Shown here: positions 26,289 to 38,500 of the stretch, piece after piece
How the letters are laid out: each line of letters begins with the position of its first letter
How positions within the stretch are numbered: the first letter of the stretch is position 1
Assembly: GCF_021018895.1 (NCBI RefSeq)
Contig: NC_079382.1
Coordinates: 15,481,501-15,545,500, forward strand
DNA length: 64,000 nt
Origin: Seriola aureovittata
Taxonomy: Eukaryota; Chordata; Actinopteri; Carangiformes; Carangidae
Reading direction: 5' to 3'
Notes under the pieces: generated by a model
The model's database searches: none
The model's input: only the letters and a program-made list of their open reading frames with translations
Told to the model about the DNA's origin: nothing
Translations under genes and position numbers: made by a program

Positions 26289-29200
26289 CTAGAAGCGAGA
26301 GTATGCTCCCCTCTGTGGAGCAGGTTGGGCTCCACTCTGCTGCTGCATCTGGTGTCGGAGCTGCTGGGAGTAAGGATCCTCCAGGGATTTGACCGACACC
26401 GTCGTCTTAGGCCCCGTCTTCCACTCTGTGCCGCTCTCATCCACCACAGAGGCTTCCACAGTTACAGTGTGAGTGCCCAGGATGGAGAAGTTTAGCAAGA
26501 ACTGGGTGCTGAAGTAGTCGTTGTGCGGTTCTACCCGCTGCTCGATCTCATTAGTTTTAGTGTCTAGTGGAATCTGAAGGGTAGGAAATATGGGAAAAGG
26601 ATAAAAATATGGGAATGTTATTGTCAAAGGAGCAACAACACAGCCAATGGAGAGCAACTTAGAGGACAGATGTGTGCACTAGTGTGGTCTGTGTATGCAG
26701 CTGTGTTAGTAGTGCCTATATGGGTTTTAGAATATCAGATAAAAGCTTCAATACATGAAACAAAGAGTGATATCCTGTATCATAAGAGCACAAGAGAATG
26801 GAAGAGGGGATGTTTTGGACTTAAGATTTCTATGATTTCTTAAAAATATTTAATCAATAATCAAAGATGAAGGCAAAAAGCCAACACATACCTTGTGGTC
26901 AGGTCCCGTCTTGCTCTGGAGAACTGAAGTGACATTGAGACAGACAGACTGGATCTTCCTGAAGAGTCCTGGAGTGGAACCATGCTGCACTACCCCCTCC
27001 ACTTTTAGAGTCAGCTGCTGGCTGTTCTGCACTGGGATTGGTTCACTCGGTGTTCGTGGGGATGGAGAAATAGCAAGCTGTAAAAATATAACACATGCCT
27101 GGATAAGTCTTCAGAGAGCTAAAGAAAGTTCTCTACTGTACTGCACGTCTCCATGATCACACAGCCATGTAAAGTGGATACTATATGTGGTGTCCTCTGT
27201 TCCTTTCCAAATAACGGGTCAAATAAAAGCATCCGAGTTATGAGGGAGTGACTTTCTCATTCTTCCTTTTGTTGATGAATGATTGTTAATATGAACAGTG
27301 AAAGGCATCCTGTAAAAGTCCTGAGGACATGTAAATCTAATACAATGACATTGAGAGGAGAGTACTGCTTTTGAGTAGATAGAAAGTTGTGTAGTGAGCT
27401 CAAAGTCATTCGTAATGTTTTTCATTCTGTTTGGCATCAGTAACTGTGAATTAGGCCAGGAATCATTCTTTATAAATTAAGTTCTGATTTAATTTTGACA
27501 GAAAATTTAATGAAAATGCCACCGTCTCACACAGGCAGTGTGTTCGCTCTAACCCATTAACATGGGCACCAAAATGAAACACAGCTGCCACACGCATGCC
27601 AGGCAGCCAGTGCGTTCCTGGCCTTAGGATGTCCATATGTTTTTTGCTTTTCTAATTAAAGTGCTTATATTATGAGTTACTGTACCTTAATGCTTGTTGA
27701 CTGGAGCTTTTGGAAGAAGTACCTCTGGAAAGACAGCGGGACCTTGAGCAAAGCTATGACAGTGTCACAGAGGCAACCTGTATGCTGAAAAATAATGACA
27801 GCAAACAATACATTTACATTATCCACATTATAGGCGGTTTGCTGCAGCTCATTTCAATTTTTTTCTTTTATTTAACCAGATAAATCTTGTTGAGATTAAA
27901 ATCTATTCTATTCAAATCTTTTCAAGAGGACAGCATTAAAATATTGTTACAGCAATTAATGTAAACAGCAAGACAACTGTCATATGCTTTAAGAGTATAG
28001 ACAATATCCAGTTAAGATCCATATATGCATCTAGGTACACTGACATACAAAGCTTAGTTGCACAAATACACCACTTACATACTACTAGATAACAACAGAA
28101 CATTTGTTACAACCTTTATACTTTGAAAATCTGGAAACCCTGGAGCAAAACCATGAGCAGAAGTAATTTAGCATATTCAAACTTGGTGATCACTAGGTGG
28201 TCCATGTTAATCTTACCAGGTATGAAACTGGGGGATGTTTCTTGGTGAGGCCCTCCACTTCCTCCAGCACATGGTTGAAGACAGACATCATCCGTCGCTC
28301 GTATTCACTCTCTGTCTGCACCGACCCCAGGGTGCCATACTCCTGAAAACTAAATTACAGAAACACAGAGAGACAATCTGTTACAAACAGACGTCTGCCA
28401 GGAGACCGCCTTCAGGGGACACGTGCCACAGCAAAGCACTGTCAGTACAAAACATTCAAGTACATGGATACAGTGAAAAGCCTTTCTAACAAGTTAATAA
28501 GATGCATTTATTTTCAATATGATGCTGTGTGCGTCATGATAACTGGTCACAGCATTGATATTAACATTCCTTTACAAACTCAATAAGATGCACGTAAACT
28601 AAAATGAGATTAGTTCTCATTCTTTACTGACAGTCAACGACAAAGAAAATACATTTTCTCAAGTGCCAAACCAGTTAAAACCCTCTGACCCAAGGGATTT
28701 AATTAAGACGGAAGTCTTTTTTATCTACAGCAGTTTTCCCCCAAAGTTTGTAAGTAAAACAATGAATCTAATATAAATTTACATTTTTTCCCTGAACTGC
28801 CAAAAAAAAATAAAAACAAATCATATTGGTCGACCTTTCTGGACTCCAGCAACAACTCTCACCTGGCTGCCTGTGGGTCCAGAATCAACGCTTCTATCAC
28901 ATGGGAGACAAGCAAACAGCTCTGTTGTTGTCTGGACAGACAGTTAAAGCGAAATACAGTACAGCTGAGAAAACAAGGTCAAAAACACTATGCGAGTGTG
29001 ACCGAGGCATGTTTAAGGATACAGCTCCACATTGCGAAGGGTGGCATAGTCGGCATCAAACGAGGCCTGGTGTAAATCAGCATAGCGTGCTCCAAGACTT
29101 CTGAACTCGTCCATGCATACCTTCATCTGGAGAGAGAAAAAAAAAAAGACAAATTCTGGACAGTGAAGTAGACATCTACTCTGGGCTGTTTTTTTTCCCA

Positions 29201-32200
29201 ATTCATGTCTGCCTGCTGCTGCATTTTCCCCCTGCAACTGCAAGATTTATAATGTATTTACCGGTAGCTTCAGTCAAAAAACAGACCCGTGTGCCATTAA
29301 CCATCTAATTTTCCCACATCTATTTTCAGCCCTGAATAATATGTATATGTGCCTATGCATATATAAAATGTTCTTTCAATTGCTACCTCAGTGAAAGTAG
29401 AACACCAAGTATGATTTACAAACTGCTGCCAGCTAAAACTCTGGTGAGTACATGGTGTGCTACAGCATCTATACAAAAGCTATACAATGACTTTACAATG
29501 TGACTGCCTGGAGCTTTGGACAAAGGACCTATTCCCTGCAGGGTAACCTCTCTGCATACACAGTGCTTCACCTGTAATGAGATGCGGCCGCAGCGCTGCA
29601 GGTCGTTGCCTGAGGTGAGAGCGATGGTGGTTGCGATGGCAGGAGGAGGGCTGGTTTTCAGGCTGTTGCAGGTACAAATGAGCTGTGACAGGGCTTGCAG
29701 GGTGTCGATCCGCAGCTTAATGAACTCGCACTGGAATGTTAGGGGGCTCAGAGGAGTGCTGGCAGCCTGGAGGGAGGGATTAATCAGATAATGTGTACAT
29801 AACCACAGTTTAATTACCACAGTTAAAAAGTTACAAGCCTTGTTGAATTGACCTTATAAGATACAGTCAGGTACTGGGTTAGAATTAATCCATGAGATGC
29901 TGTGAAATCAGCTTCAATAGGAAGACTCTCCAGACTGACTATCAGCTGCTTTAAGCATCCTGTCATTGGTGAAGGAGGAAGTGTAGTAATGTTTTTTGAC
30001 AAGCAGATGCCTGACAGTTAACTGACTGTGAGGGAGGCGATGCCCTTTTGGTAGGAGCGCAGGGCCTCGGCGATGGCGCTCATGGCTCCGCTGTAGTCTC
30101 CGTCCTCCACGTGACTCAGGCACTGCTCGGCCTGTGAAAACTCCTTCAGGCTGTTCAGCCAAAAGTAGAAGTGTTCTGATGCCACACGGGTCCGCAGACT
30201 CTGGTAGAGCTCGCTGGAGAACTCATGGCATCCCTGCCGATTAATGATAAATACTTTATGATCTTGCTTCAGGAAATGGATGGTGCTTGTTGTGACACCA
30301 TTTTGATTAAAAAGAGATTTTTTTTTTACCATGCGTGAAGCTTGCCGTGCAATGCGGTAAACCGTCCATCCATTAGCAACATTCTCCAGCTGTTGTTTGA
30401 TGACTGTCTTCACGTCAGCTGACAAAGATGACTGACTAGCAACAAAAATCACTGTTGCCAAGGAAACCTGCCACAATCACAGTGAGTGGGACAAGTGTTA
30501 AAATCCAAAATCTGAAATAAGCTAATAATACAATAGTAACAAAAGTGTAAACACAAGAAAGAATTCTTAATGTGAGTGCAAACTAATAGTCAGTTATTAG
30601 CAGTAATGTAAGGGCTAAAAAAGCTGTAATTGAAAACGGCTGGATATGTAGGTTGATTGTCAACTAGAAAGTAGATAAAAACACGATCTCTGCTTAAATG
30701 TAATCTAAATGCTGTTGTAAGTCTGCTGTGTCTGTGCTTAAAACATAAAAGCTACATTAGACTAAGACTCTCAAAGCTTTTCCTTTCTAAACGTCAGCTG
30801 ATGTGTGACTCATGCTCAGTCTCTCACCAGAAGCTCTTGCTGCTTGTCAGTGGAGGAGTGACTGGCCACTCTGTAGAGGTCCACCAGATCTCCCAGCATA
30901 CCGTCGCCCAGCACCGGCAGGTGGGTGGCGATGGCTGCCAGAGCGTGGCACAGAAGAACGCGTGAGGTGTCACAGGATAAGTGGAGTTGGCCGAGCAGGA
31001 ACTCCACAGCCGATTGGCTGAGATGGGGTCGACTTTTCAGCATCTTAACCAATGAGGTGAGGGCCGTCTGGGGTGGGGTTGACACAAAAAAAGGGAAGGA
31101 GAAAGTTGGGTATAACTACAGAAAGTCGTATATTTAATAATCAAGAATTTCTGCATGGCCCTTTCCCCCGACTTTATCGACTAGAGCTGGGAACAGTTTG
31201 AAGTGTGATATTATTTTTAGTTCACTACATGTTTTTCTACAAATACTTTTTTCATTTAACAAAACAGGAAAAACTTACCAAATATTAAATGTTCCCTAAA
31301 CACAACAATGTTAATAAGTAATTACTATTACTAGTAAAATAAGTAAACGTGATTACTAATCTGACCAGACATTTCATTACAACTTATGGAGCTCGATAGT
31401 TTTCTATACGATGTTTGAAGAACATTTTGACTGCTGCCAAAAAAGTATTGATGTTCAGTGTTCAGCCCTATTCCTGATGCATTCATTCGACCTGTATCGA
31501 CTGCCTTGTTGTTATAATGTCTTACTTTGAGAGTGGCCTGGACACTGGGGCTGCTGTCCTGACTGCAAAGCATCAGAAGGGACTCCACTCCCAAAACTGT
31601 GTCCTGCTCCAACTGTACTATATCTGAGGAGGAGAAATACACACAGAGGCACTCAACACAAAAGCAAACACCAGTGGGGTGAAACTGAAATTAAATCATT
31701 TGCATGAGTAACTGGCATTAAAGTAATCCCTAACCCAGGCCATTACTTGTTGTAACTAACCTTTTTCTGGACAGGAAATGGCAATGTTGGAGAGTACTAT
31801 GACCCCATGAGCAGCCACTGCCAGGTTGCTGTGGTAACAGCATTCTTGCGCCAGTTTAACCAGGTCAGTGAGCCGGGGGGGAACTGAGGAGCTACCTGAA
31901 TGTTTGAGAGGAATACAGATCAGTCCAGAGATATTCTTTTTCACAATACAAGTAACAGCAGTGGAACATGCTATATATAATGTATATAAAGCCGAGGTAA
32001 AATAAACACCACCTGTCATATTACTGAAGTACTGCTTGATTGCGATTGTTCCAGAGAGGGTGGAGAGGACAGCAAGCATCCCCAGCTTCAAGCTGTTGTA
32101 AGGGCTACTCAATGCACACTCACACAGAGTCTGCAGGTAGAAACACGTTCACATTAGCTACAGGTTTCACGCAAACATGACGAAAATGATGCGGTGCACT

Positions 32201-34698
32201 CTCAACATCTGAAAGGTTACCTGAGTGTTTTCTCTGATCCAAAGATGAGGAGCCTTTTTAGCCAGGAGCTTTAGGTCGTTAATTGCAAGTCTCTTCACAG
32301 CTTTTCTTGGGTCATCTTTCAGGTACTGAAGGAGGAGCTGTAACTGTATGGACAAGGAATCAAATAGCAACAACTGTTAAACACTTGTCAAGACAAAATA
32401 CTACAACAAGTACAAAAACGAACCACCAATGATGATGTAAAGCTCTGTCATCGCCCCTACCTGCTTAGGGATATCAATGAGGGAGAAGGCGGCCAGCTGA
32501 GTGAAGGTGTGCAGGGTGACGATGACCATGGGGGTGGAGGGATAGGAGTTGACCAGGTGCTGTAGGAGCTCTCTGCTGCTGGACGCCAAGCTGGCATCAT
32601 GGTGCATGTGCTGCAGCATGGGAATCAGCTTCAGCTTCAGTTCCACTGGAGTGTCCAAACCTGGGGTAAATGTACAGACCAAGGAGGAATACAACCTCTG
32701 TCAAAGATGAAGTGAACATAACACGACCTTTCTTCAGAACAGAAAGCTTTGCCTGGACAATTCACTATGAATCAATTGTTTTAGGCCTTAATTTGTTCTT
32801 ATTTCAATTTTTGGTATTTGTTTGGAATATTTAATGAATATCCAAAGCTTGTAAAAAAGGCATTCTTGACAGCCATTATTTCCCTAAATGTGATTGGTGA
32901 ATGCGATGCAAAGATTTTACCTTGAATCATCTCACTGACTTTGTTACAAATCCCAGCTGCAAAGTCTCTGAAAATTAGAAACCACATAAAAAAAAAAAAT
33001 AAATAAATAAAATTCATGTTATCCAAAATGTCATCCAATATTTTTGCACTACAGTTCAGCTAAAGTAATGAATTTCCTTACTTTGACTGTGCGGAGAAGC
33101 TTGCAGCTGCAAATATGGCAGCTTCTACTTCCACATTGTCATGAGAGTCCAGACTTTGGCGAATACTGTGGTGGGCATTCTTCCTCTCTGGGATGATGGA
33201 GGCCAAACTACCAAGCATCCTGAACAGAGGGAGCAACGGGGAAATTGTTTTCAGTCTCAGACAACTGGAAGCAGGGGGAAGTTGGCGTGCATACATTACA
33301 AACGTATTCTGGGACTGTACAGTAGTACACCTTTATAGCAAAAATCCTGTGCCAACCAGCATGTACACTTATGTTCCATTTTCATTATTACACATTATTA
33401 CCTCAGCGTAATGGCTCTGGCCACAGGGTCATTGCTGTGGATGACCGAAAACACCCTTTTAACGAATTCATCCACATTAAGGATCTTTTCCAAGTGTTTC
33501 TCGCTCTGTTGAGTTACCTTCAGCACACAAAGGCGCAGAAAGTTGTTCCTGAAATCAGAGAAACCATCTTTATTAGAAAAGACATTTGTGCCACAATAAA
33601 ACCAGTCCTACTAATTACACTAAATATTTAAAATATTGCTAATCACAAGTTACCAGAGCACCAAATGTCATGCAGAAAAATCAGAAGTACTCAATTAATG
33701 TTGTAACTAGTTGTCAGTTTATCATGTACATCTAGGTAAAAGTAATGCTGTCTAATACACCAGCCCTGTAATCAATCCTGCCTTCATACAGGTTCTAATG
33801 TTCAGTTCTTGTTAAAATTTTGGAGGCTGTAATTAGTGGTGTAGTTTAACTGCATTGTGTATTATTGAAAGGTGTGTCTAATATGTACTGAAGCCGATTA
33901 GTTGATTAATCAATTAGTCAATCAACAGAACATTTATCGGCAACTATTGTGATGAATTATTTATGATTTCACAACATTTTTAAGAAAGAAAATATTCTCT
34001 GGTTCCAGTTCCTTGCTTTTCTTTGTCATACATGACAGTAAGCTGAATACCTTTGGGTTTTGGACTGCTAGTTGGACAAAAAAAGTCATATGAAGATGTC
34101 ACATCAGGCATTAGGAAAATTAGATATTTTCCCCCATTCTCTATAATGACTACTGAAGTAATCGAGAAAAGATGCAGCCCTAATATTTACTTTACCCAAG
34201 GATAGATTAAGATTTGTTGCATGGCTGTGTGACTGTATTACTGTAGCAGCCATCAAAATTTAAAATGTCATTCAGCAGCTATCATGTCAGCACCAGTTTC
34301 TAAAGCGTCCATACCCAAGTCTGAAGATGTCTGCTAGTTTCAGAAATGCAGAGTTGATGAGGATGGGAAAGGGGTACTTCTGGAAGAGTTTGGGGAAGAG
34401 CACAACCGCCTCACACTGCTCTCCCAGCTTCCCTGACCGCAACCCTGGAATTGGAGCAATTTCACTAGTCACAACAAAGTAAAGACATCTCACATGGCCG
34501 GTAACATTTCGCAGAACCATCACATGGAAAAGACACAACACACGACGTAGGACTACAGTCCAACAGAGCCGTGTGCTAACTAGTTAGCAAGCCAGCTAAC
34601 GCACCTTTGTCCAACTCCATGAGAGCGGAATTGGCGTCGAGCTCTTGTTCTCCATAACAAGCCTCTGATAAGAATGACCTTGCAGTGGAAAGCGACAT
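26289..34698 (-). CDS. INTS7: Integrator complex subunit 7
   Basis: Subunit of the nuclear Integrator complex, which cleaves snRNA 3' ends and terminates promoter-proximal RNA polymerase II. In known structures INTS7 is an alpha-helical HEAT/ARM-repeat subunit of the backbone with INTS1 and INTS2. Twenty coding exons join in frame to 961 codons plus stop; the human protein is about 962 residues. Seen: start MSLSTARSFLSEACYGEQEL (ATG at 34698, A at -3), RSGKLGEQCEAVV, SLASIIPERKNAHHSIRQSL, LKLKLIPMLQHMHHDA, YLKDDPRKAVKRLAINDLKL, LPVLGDGMLGDLVDLY, VASEHFYFWLNSLKEFS, SLKTSPPPAIATTIALTSGN, KVEGVVQHGS and the C-terminal RVEPHNDYFSTQFLLNF through AYSRF before TAG. The tail is Gln/Pro-rich as in the family. 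No break or missing segment was found. It is divergently paired with DTL. Confidence 0.96.
26289..34698 (-). other. INTS7: INTS7 coding exon map
   Basis: Coding exons in transcript order: 34698-34605, 34444-34315, 33548-33402, 33219-33082, 32967-32921, 32660-32461, 32343-32221, 32130-32013, 31895-31761, 31623-31526, 31067-30828, 30467-30330, 30233-30027, 29766-29572, 29126-29023, 28931-28863, 28349-28217, 27784-27686, 27077-26892, 26573-26289. Total 2886 nt, with phase carried correctly through every join. All introns are GT-AG. Two donors are weak matches (GTCAGT after 30027, GTATCC after 29023). Exon 17 uses the AG just before TTTTCAG, because the next AG 7 nt later would break the frame. 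Introns are short; the longest (33549-34314) contains repeat copy E. Confidence 0.88.
33894..34181 (-). repeat. GCAGCTCT-tail dispersed element, copy E
   Basis: In an INTS7 intron. It contains GATTAGTTGATTAATCAATT, TTCTCTGGTTCCAGTTCCTT, TTGGGTTTTGGACTGCTAGT, GGACAAAAAAAGTCATATGA, and ends near GATGCAGCCCTA. The middle blocks are in the reverse order to copy D. Confidence 0.7.
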
Positions 34699-35585
34699 TA
34701 TTGTTTAGTTTTTTTCACTTGAAAAACCAGGCTTCACTGCGCCCATCGGTCGTTAGAGTTCACTGTTCATGGGGAGAACAGAAAATATTACGCCCCGTGT
34801 TACAGATGTAATACTTCCGGTTTGGGTTTTTTTTCCACAATAAAGCGCTCCTAATATGTTAAATGCTGAAGTTTCGTCCATTGACTATTTACTACTTTCT
34901 GAAAACACAAATCTTTATGTAAAAAAAAAAAAAAAAAAAAATCAGTTAAACTGTTATCGTTTAAGACATACATATTTGCAGTGGTGGAAAATGACAAAAA
35001 TGCACTTACTGAGGCACTGTGTAGGAAATATTGTACTTTTTACTCCACTACATTTATTTCACAAGTCCTTGTTAGTTATTTTTCACATTAAAATTTTTAC
35101 ATAGAATGCATTTTGTCGCTTTATATAATTAGACGCACAGTTATAGATTAAACTTAAAATATATAAAGCAGTTAAAATCATGTCCATTTTAAGTACAAAT
35201 TTGAATGCACTATTATTGACTATTGTTACGGGTTATTACTGAATACTTATTCCATCACTGCATATTTACAGAACACTTCCTGGACCACCCAAAACAAAGG
35301 TGATTTTCTGTCTGGGTAATTCGGTAGTAATTGTGGCAAACTTGACAAACTTTACAAACCGGCGGCACGGACAAAGCGGATGAGGAAGTGCCGTTGTAGA
35401 GGAAGTTGCTGTTTCCACCAATGGCAGAGAGCGACGCAAGTTTAGCGGGGGATTCAGTCCCTGTGCTCAGGAGATCTGTTCGCGGGAAACACAAGCAGCA
35501 TCAGCAACAGGCAAAGAGACCACCAGCTAACTTCTCGAGATTATTAAAAAAATAATCGTGGATCGTCTTCTGCTGGAGTGTGGAG
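34699..35585. promoter_or_regulatory. INTS7-DTL divergent promoter interval
   Basis: Only 887 bp separate the two divergent ATGs. Near INTS7 is an ETS-type ACTTCCGG (34813-34820). Near DTL are a CCAAT box (35418-35422) and an E2F-type TTCGCGGGAAA (35479-35489), about 100 bp before the DTL ATG. DTL is known to be induced at G1/S, so an E2F site is plausible. The centre carries a 23 nt A run (34919-34941) and a degraded repeat (34978-35260), so the functional promoter elements probably sit at the two ends. Transcription starts cannot be placed from sequence. Confidence 0.6.
34978..35260 (+). repeat. AAGTAACTAAGTACATTTAC-type fish repeat
   Basis: Starts GCAGTGGTGGAAAATGACAA and continues with GAAATATTGTACTTTTTACT, CCACTACATTTATTTCAC and a TTATAGATTAAACTTAAAAT tail with TATATAAAGCAGTTAAAATC. 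This is the block order of a repeat very common in fish. A second, inverted copy is at 24215-24690. Confidence 0.7.
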
Positions 35586-38500
35586 ATGCTTTTCCGCTCT
35601 ATCGTTGACAGAGGAGTGGGCAGACGACGGCAGAATGGTGAGACAATGAGTGTGTGGAGGTATTACTGTGTGAGCTCTGCGGGTTATTGTGCTACATACA
35701 CAGCTACAGGCGAGCTTTAGCCAGGTTAACATACAGATATTTAACGTAAATCTTTCTATTTTATGTTTACTTCACTATAAGCGTGAAAGAGTCATTAGCA
35801 ATGGATGGACTTAACTATAAAAAAGCTGTAAAACATGCAGGTTTATTGTCAGAAAAGCATATTACAGTATGTACCCATCTGAAAATTGAGAGACGTAAAA
35901 ATGTTGAGGGGAGTTTCAAAAGCAAAGTTTTTACTTGTAAATTGTACAATTTCTTGGTGACAAGCAGCTACTCCTTTAAAAAACTCCTTAATAATGCAAT
36001 TAAAATTTTGGACAGGAGGCCAATCAGATCTCATTACTTTCATGTCTTTAAGAAAGTAAAGGTCTTAAGTTTTGATCATGACATCAATATTGGCCTAAAT
36101 AAACAGGCTTCTTATGTGTTCTGTGAACCTTCTTCGGGTTTCTGGATCAGTGACTTAAGATGTGCAATAGCAACTAGCATTTCTAGTAGTTATTGGTTAA
36201 TCTGCCAACTATTTTATCAAGTCATTGTCATTTGAGAAAAACCTGGAAGCAGGGAAAGTTTGCCATTTTTGGATAGATAATTAGTAAAGTTATTATTTGG
36301 TGATTAAAATAGTTGCTGATTAATTTTCTGTCCATCTGTTAATTGATTAGTTGAGTAATTGTTGCAGCTGTAGTGTGTCAAAAGGGAAATGTATGGCACA
36401 CGTTCTGAAAAACTCCTTTGGACAGTACAGTACCTTTTTAGACCTTCTCCACATGAGGGATCAAAATGTGGATCCATACTTGCAGATCCCAAAATTATCA
36501 CATGGTCTTGTCTCTTAATGTGGTGGAGCAGGCTCCAAATAAAATATTTTATAATGAAATATTTTTGTTTATTTTAGTACAGCATCTGACTAAATGCTAT
36601 TTCCTGTGCAGCCCTCCCTGCAGATTCTTGGCCCAGGTACCCCCTGAGCTCCCTGCTGCAAGGCTACCAGTGCGTTCGACACGACGAACACGTCTCCTAT
36701 GGCAACCTGGGTGACTCCGTACCACCGTTTGGATTGGCTTTCTCCTCTGGTAACCCACCTGCATTTTTTCATCAGATGAGGCACATCAGAGCTGGTGGCT
36801 GTTGTCGTTTATTTGACTAACTGGCACGTACCCTCTTCTCTCATCTCTCTTTAGCTGGGGACCTGCAGAATATCCTCGCAGCAGCTAATGAAGAAGGCAT
36901 CGTTAGGATCTACAACACAGCGAGCCGAGAAAACCCGCTTCTTAAAGGTATGTGTAGAGACTTCTTTGTTCACAATTGTCCTGTCCATCATCAGGGAATA
37001 GCAGTGGCTCATGGTATGTGAACTTTACAGAATGGCTGGCTCACGAGAATGCTGTCTTTGACATCGCCTGGGTCCCCGGAGAGTCTCAGTTGGTAAATAT
37101 AAATTAATTCCATATTGTCAGTCATGTCCTCTGTGAATCAGAGACATCTTTTAAATATTGTCTTTAAATGCATTTATTGAGTATGTTTGGATATTTGTCA
37201 CATATTCATATTTTCACATGCTCTTGTGATTCCTTGTAATTCCTCATTTTGTATTATTTTCTCTTTTTTTTTCTCTCCATGCATTTATTTATTCATTTAT
37301 TTATTTATTGATTGCTGCACACATGCTGCACATTGTAATCTCTCGGTGTATCTTCCACAGGTTACTGCTGCAGGTGATCAGATGGCCAGGTTATGGGATG
37401 TGAAGTCAGGAGACATGTTGGGAAGTTTCAAGGGCCACCTCTGCAGTCTGAAATCTGTTGCATTCACACATCAGGAGAAAGGTACATTATGTACTTGAGC
37501 AAATATATAGCCAGGGGCTGTTAAAAACAGGAAAACACTGTGTTGGTGGTGTCTCGATTACATAATACAGCATATTGAAGGTAGATGTAGGAGCTATGGT
37601 AACCAGTTAACTGAATATTTAGATACTATATACCTTTGCCTGCTGTTGTGGCACTAAACCATAAAAACATGCAGAAATGTTATTGGGTCTTGATCTAAAA
37701 ATACAAAAGATGCATAGCATGGCAAAATGGCTTATAAGGTTAAATTTTTCATTTAAATTTCATATGTATTTCATTAATGAGGCTTTGTTTGTCCTGTATT
37801 CAACAGCTGTGTTCTGTACTGGAGCCAGAGATGGAAATATTATGGTCTGGGACACCAGGTGCAGCAAAAAAGGTATTGATTAGATCAGATATAAGTTACC
37901 AAGGTTTCTTTTGATATTCTGTGATGTTTATATTTTGCCCTACCACATCTTCTTTTGGTAAAATGGTAGAAGCCGATGGAGTTTATGGGACAAAAACCGA
38001 ACGATTGTGGTCATTCATATATTTGGCAGAGTGTTTGATCGTATTGTGTCTTCCTCTCAGATGGTTTCTACAGACAAGTAAAACAGATCAGCGGCGCTCA
38101 CAACAAAGCAGAGACAAACCCCCCCTCTAAAACGAAGAAGAGACGGAGCAGCATGCGCGGCATGGCTCCCAGTGTGGTGAGTTTCCTTAATACCTGACCC
38201 TGCTTACTGAAATGAAGTGGAACAGAGACTAGGGAGGCGGAGAGGCGAGGTTGATCTTCAATCACTTCATCTTTTTTTGCAGGATACCCAGCAGAGTGTC
38301 ACAGTGGTTTTGTTTCGGGATCAGCATACCCTCATCTCGTCTGGGGCTGTTGATGGGTAAGAAACAACTTCTTTTTGATTAACGTGCATCAAGTCGACGT
38401 GAAATGACTCATCAGCGTGAGCTTTTGCGTTGTCGTGTTGATTTTTGTCGTTTTGTTGTTCCTGCTTACCAGAGTAGTCAAGATGTGGGATCTGAGAAAG

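Noticed and set aside
35783..36235. 150-codon open frame after the DTL first exon
   Set aside because: It lies wholly in DTL intron 1 and its end overlaps repeat copy F. The DTL exon 1-2 join is fully explained without it.
37187..37498. 103-codon frame with hydrophobic start before the DTL exon at 37361
   Set aside because: Only the part from 37361 is exon; the preceding residues read through the polypyrimidine tract and intron.
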